A stretch of 64,000 nt of DNA from Alistipes sp. GTDB taxonomy: Bacteria; Bacteroidota; Bacteroidia; Bacteroidales; Rikenellaceae. The notes under the pieces were generated by a model that was not told where the DNA came from, did no database searches, and saw only the letters and a program-made list of their open reading frames with translations. The stretch's first letter is position 1. Each line of letters begins with the position of its first letter. Positions 61,221-64,000 of this stretch are shown here, piece after piece. The stretch lies in contig JAFTOU010000027.1 in NCBI GenBank assembly GCA_017463615.1, positions 124,001 through 188,000 on the forward strand. Direction: 5' to 3'. The position numbers and the translations under genes were made by a program.

Positions 61221-64000
61221 CTTTTCCAACAAAAACTCGCCCGTAACACTTGTTTTGCTCTCCACAATCTGCTGTGGGGTACCCTCTGCAACCACGCGAC
61301 CGCCACCTTCGCCGCCGTCAGGGCCGATATCTATGATATGGTCGGCGACCTTTACAACATCCAGATTATGTTCTATGACGAGCACCGTATTTCCCTTATC
61401 AACCAGCTTGTTAAGCACCGCGAGCAGTTGGCGGATATCCTCAAAGTGCAGACCCGTAGTCGGCTCGTCAAGTACATAGAGCGTTCTGCCCGTATCGCGC
61501 TTAGAGAGCTCGGAGGAGAGCTTTATGCGCTGGCTCTCACCACCCGAAAGCGTTGTGCACGGCTGTCCGAGGGTAAGGTAGCCCAAGCCGACATCCTGTA
61601 TAGCCTTGAGCTTGGTGTAGATATTCGGAATGGCGGCAAAGAACTCCACGGCGACATTCACCGTCATATTGAGTACATCGTTGATACTCTTGCCCTTATA
61701 TCGTACCTCAAGGGTCTGCTGGTTGTAGCGATTGCCGCCACACGCCTTGCACTTGACATATACATCGGGCAGGAAGTTCATCTCTATGGTCTGCACACCT
61801 GCACCCTTGCACTCCTCGCAACGACCACCCTTGACATTGAACGAGAAGCGACCCGCCTTGAAGCCTCGCGCCTGAGCGTCGGGCGTAAGCTCAAAGAGGC
61901 GACGGATATCGCTAAAGACATTGGAGTAGGTCGCCGGATTACTCCTCGGCGAGCGACCTATAGGCGACTGGTCCACAACAACGAGCTTATCTATATTCTC
62001 CAGACCCTCTATAGCGTCGTACTCCAACGGTCGGTCAAGCGAGCGGTAGAGCTGCTGCGAGATTATCGGCACAAGGGTCTGATTTACCAGTGTACTCTTT
62101 CCCGAGCCACTGACACCCGTAACGCATATAAACTTTCCGAGCGGGAAGGTCACATCTATACCCTTGAGGTTATTTCCCCTCGCACCGCGGATGGTTATAC
62201 TCTGTCCATTACCCTCGCGCAGGGTTTTAGGCACCTCTATGCAGCGACGACCCGAGAGGTAGTCTGCCGTAATGCCGTCAGAGGCGAGGATATCTTCAAA
62301 AGTTCCCGCCGCAACAATATGTCCACCACGACGACCCGCCTTAGGACCTACATCTACAACAAAGTCAGCAGCGCGCATCATATCCTCGTCGTGCTCTACA
62401 ACAATTACCGAGTTCCCCGCATCGCGTAGCTCCTTGAGCGTAGCTATAAGTCGCTTATTATCACGCTGATGCAGTCCGATGCTCGGCTCGTCAAGGATAT
62501 AGAGCACATTGACCAACTTTGAGCCTATCTGCGTAGCGAGGCGTATACGCTGACTCTCGCCACCCGACAGACTGCGCGAAGCACGCGAGAGGGAGAGGTA
62601 ACCCAGACCCACATCTACCAAAAAGCGCAGTCGCTCGCGTATCTCCTTGACAATCTCGGCAGCAATCTTCTGTTGCTTATCATCCAGATGACTCTCAATG
62701 GTCGCCATCCACTCCGTCAGGGCGACTATAGACATATCAGAGAGCTGGGCGATACTCTTATCGCCAATCTTAAACTGCAGCGCCTCCGCCTTCAGACGGC
62801 TACCACCGCAGACCGAGCACTTGCGGTAGGTGACAAACTGCGCGCGCCACTTCTCGCCATAGCGCGACTCCTCGTCGTCGGAGTATACGGCGTTGATATA
62901 CTCGGCAATGCCCTCCCAGGTGCGCATCTGCACACCGCGCTGGTAGGTAAAGTCGGCGAGGTCCACCATAACGGGCTCCACATCGCCATAGAGTATGGCG
63001 TGCATACCCTCCTGCGAAATCTCGGAGATAGGGATGTCGGTAGTAAACCCATACCTGCGCCCCAGCGCTATGATTGTTGCAAAGAAGATGTTGTCCTTCT
63101 GCTTACCCAACGGAGCAATGCCGCCCTCCTTGATAGTCATACGGCTATCGGGCACAACCTTACTCATATCAAAGACAGCCTCCTCGCCCAGTCCGTTGCA
63201 GTGCGGACAAGCACCCTTCGGCGAGTTGAAGGAGAAGGTGTATGGCTCGGGGTCCTCAAAGGCTATGCCCGTAGTTGGGCACATCAGGTGGCGGGAGTAG
63301 TAGCGCATAGTGCCATCCGAGTAGTCGTGCAGCGCCATAGTACCCTTGCCCTGATTCATCGCATCGGCTATGGAGCGCATCATACGCTCGCGCATATCCT
63401 CACCCACCTTCAGACGGTCTATAACAAGCTCTATGGAGTGTGTTTTGTAGCGGTCCAGACGCTCGCCAGCCGAAAACTCGCGCACCTGCCCATCTATGCG
63501 GGCATAGATATATCCGCGCTTGGAGAGTGAGTCAAACAGCTCGCGGTAGTGACCCTTACGCTCCTTGACTACGGGGGATAATAGGGCTATCTTGCAGCCC
63601 GAATATTGCTCTATGATAAGGTCGCAAATCTGCTCGTCGGTAAAGTGCACCATCCGCTCGCCCGTCGTTGGCGAGTAGGCCGTAGAGGCGCGGGCATAGA
63701 GCAGACGCAGGAAGTCGCCTATCTCCGTCACCGTACCTACCGTAGAGCGAGGGTTCTTGTTCGTCGTCTTCTGCTCTATCGCCACCACGGGGCTGAGTCC
63801 CGAAATCTTATCCACATCCGGACGCTCCATAGAGCCGATAAACTGACGAGCGTAGGTAGAGAATGTCTCCATATACCTACGCTGCCCCTCGGCATAAATA
63901 GTATCAAAGGCGAGCGAACTCTTTCCGCTGCCCGACAAGCCTGTGATGACAACCAGCGCATTGCGCGGAATCTCCAGGTCTATATTTTTGAGGTTGTGCA
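61200..64000 (-). CDS. uvrA: Excinuclease ABC subunit A, N-terminus cut by window edge
   Basis: About 932 residues are visible, and the frame runs out of the window upstream ([17 protein letters not shown] reads before the Walker [14 protein letters not shown]). The second Walker A is [16 protein letters not shown]. Two ABC signature motifs [13 protein letters not shown] and [13 protein letters not shown] are present. Zinc ligands are in CPHCNGLG and CEECKGAG plus CKACGG. It recognises bulky DNA damage with UvrB. Only a few dozen N-terminal residues are missing. Confidence 0.96.
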   Translation of the reverse strand, partial: HNLKNIDLEIPRNALVVITGLSGSGKSSLAFDTIYAEGQRRYMETFSTYARQFIGSMERPDVDKISGLSPVVAIEQKTTNKNPRSTVGTVTEIGDFLRLLYARASTAYSPTTGERMVHFTDEQICDLIIEQYSGCKIALLSPVVKERKGHYRELFDSLSKRGYIYARIDGQVREFSAGERLDRYKTHSIELVIDRLKVGEDMRERMMRSIADAMNQGKGTMALHDYSDGTMRYYSRHLMCPTTGIAFEDPEPYTFSFNSPKGACPHCNGLGEEAVFDMSKVVPDSRMTIKEGGIAPLGKQKDNIFFATIIALGRRYGFTTDIPISEISQEGMHAILYGDVEPVMVDLADFTYQRGVQMRTWEGIAEYINAVYSDDEESRYGEKWRAQFVTYRKCSVCGGSRLKAEALQFKIGDKSIAQLSDMSIVALTEWMATIESHLDDKQQKIAAEIVKEIRERLRFLVDVGLGYLSLSRASRSLSGGESQRIRLATQIGSKLVNVLYILDEPSIGLHQRDNKRLIATLKELRDAGNSVIVVEHDEDMMRAADFVVDVGPKAGRRGGHIVAAGTFEDILASDGITADYLSGRRCIEVPKTLREGNGQSITIRGARGNNLKGIDVTFPLGKFICVTGVSGSGKSTLVNQTLVPIISQQLYRSLDRPLEYDAIEGLENIDKLVVVDQSPIGRSPRSNPATYSNVFSDIRRLFELTPDAQARGFKAGRFSFNVKGGRCEECKGAGVQTIEMNFLPDVYVKCKACGGNRYNQQTLEVRYKGKSINDVLNMTVNVAVEFFAAIPNIYTKLKAIQDVGLGYLTLGQPCTTLSGGESQRIKLSSELSKRDTGRTLYVLDEPTTGLHFEDIRQLLAVLNKLVDKGNTVLVIEHNLDVVKVADHIIDIGPDGGEGGGRVVAEGTPQQIVESKTSVTGEFLLEKLQLAKK

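Noticed and set aside
61215-62429. Long antisense frame (404 residues) opposite uvrA
   Set aside because: Shadow of a strongly conserved gene with no independent motifs.

Overview
The window is chromosomal DNA of a Bacteroidota bacterium, most likely of the order Bacteroidales. The evidence is the -7 promoter box TAnnTTTG (several copies with a TTG/TTTG element 19-21 bp upstream), BACON-domain and fimbrillin-like lipoproteins, an outer-membrane beta-barrel receptor, the frdCAB order, a one-domain glycogen synthase followed by a DUF4270 lipoprotein, and paired NfnA/NfnB-type genes. A moderate GC content and a resorcinol/aryl-polyene type lipid operon would fit Rikenellaceae (Alistipes-like), but the genus is a guess. 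Nothing indicates phage, plasmid or a CRISPR array; most of the window is ordinary core genome with one large cell-surface operon.

Layout. 1-7494 (minus): a nine-gene operon running off the left edge. It holds an aromatic amino acid ammonia-lyase, ketoreductase, ketosynthase, acyl carrier protein, LpxL-like acyltransferase, methyltransferase, two hotdog proteins and a second ketosynthase, the signature of aryl-polyene/flexirubin pigment lipid synthesis. 7495-8181: repeats and tRNA-Val and tRNA-Asn. 8300-11661 (plus): a DUF1573 protein and NfnAB-like transhydrogenase. 11967-24176 (minus): C1 peptidase, topA, DUF4270, glycogen synthase, queA-truB-uppP, and a carbohydrate operon (oxidoreductase, tatA, alpha/alpha-barrel hydrolase). 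24297-33708: DUF4251, small hypotheticals, K+/H+ antiporter, a sugar-kinase-like protein and ung on both strands, then glycosyltransferase, ECF sigma factor, rsmG and a phosphoesterase. 33918-44951 (minus): six-gene surface lipoprotein operon with BACON, PKD, about 20 DUF285-like leucine-rich repeats, FISUMP-like and fimbrillin/GLUG-like modules plus a 42-residue peptide. 45083-49322 (minus): OhrR-type regulator with a mini Cys protein and a membrane protein, then a TonB-type receptor. 49466-52934: fumarate reductase. 53059-64000: formyl-THF cyclo-ligase, rmuC, glgB, a GH78 protein, an unknown exported protein and the 3' part of uvrA.

The most interesting non-genic signal is a family of four 126-131 nt elements (11839-11968, 20881-21011, 46309-46434, 55060-55187). 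They share one branched secondary structure, invariant internal-loop bases and many compensatory changes, while the stem sequences differ strongly. Each ends exactly at the stop codon of a minus-strand gene. They often sit beside a second repeat family made of TTRGCYA-like heptamers followed by TTTTTAGAGGTGTC and a small covarying hairpin. I cannot match them to a known RNA or mobile-element family from memory, and they are the best candidate here for something undescribed.
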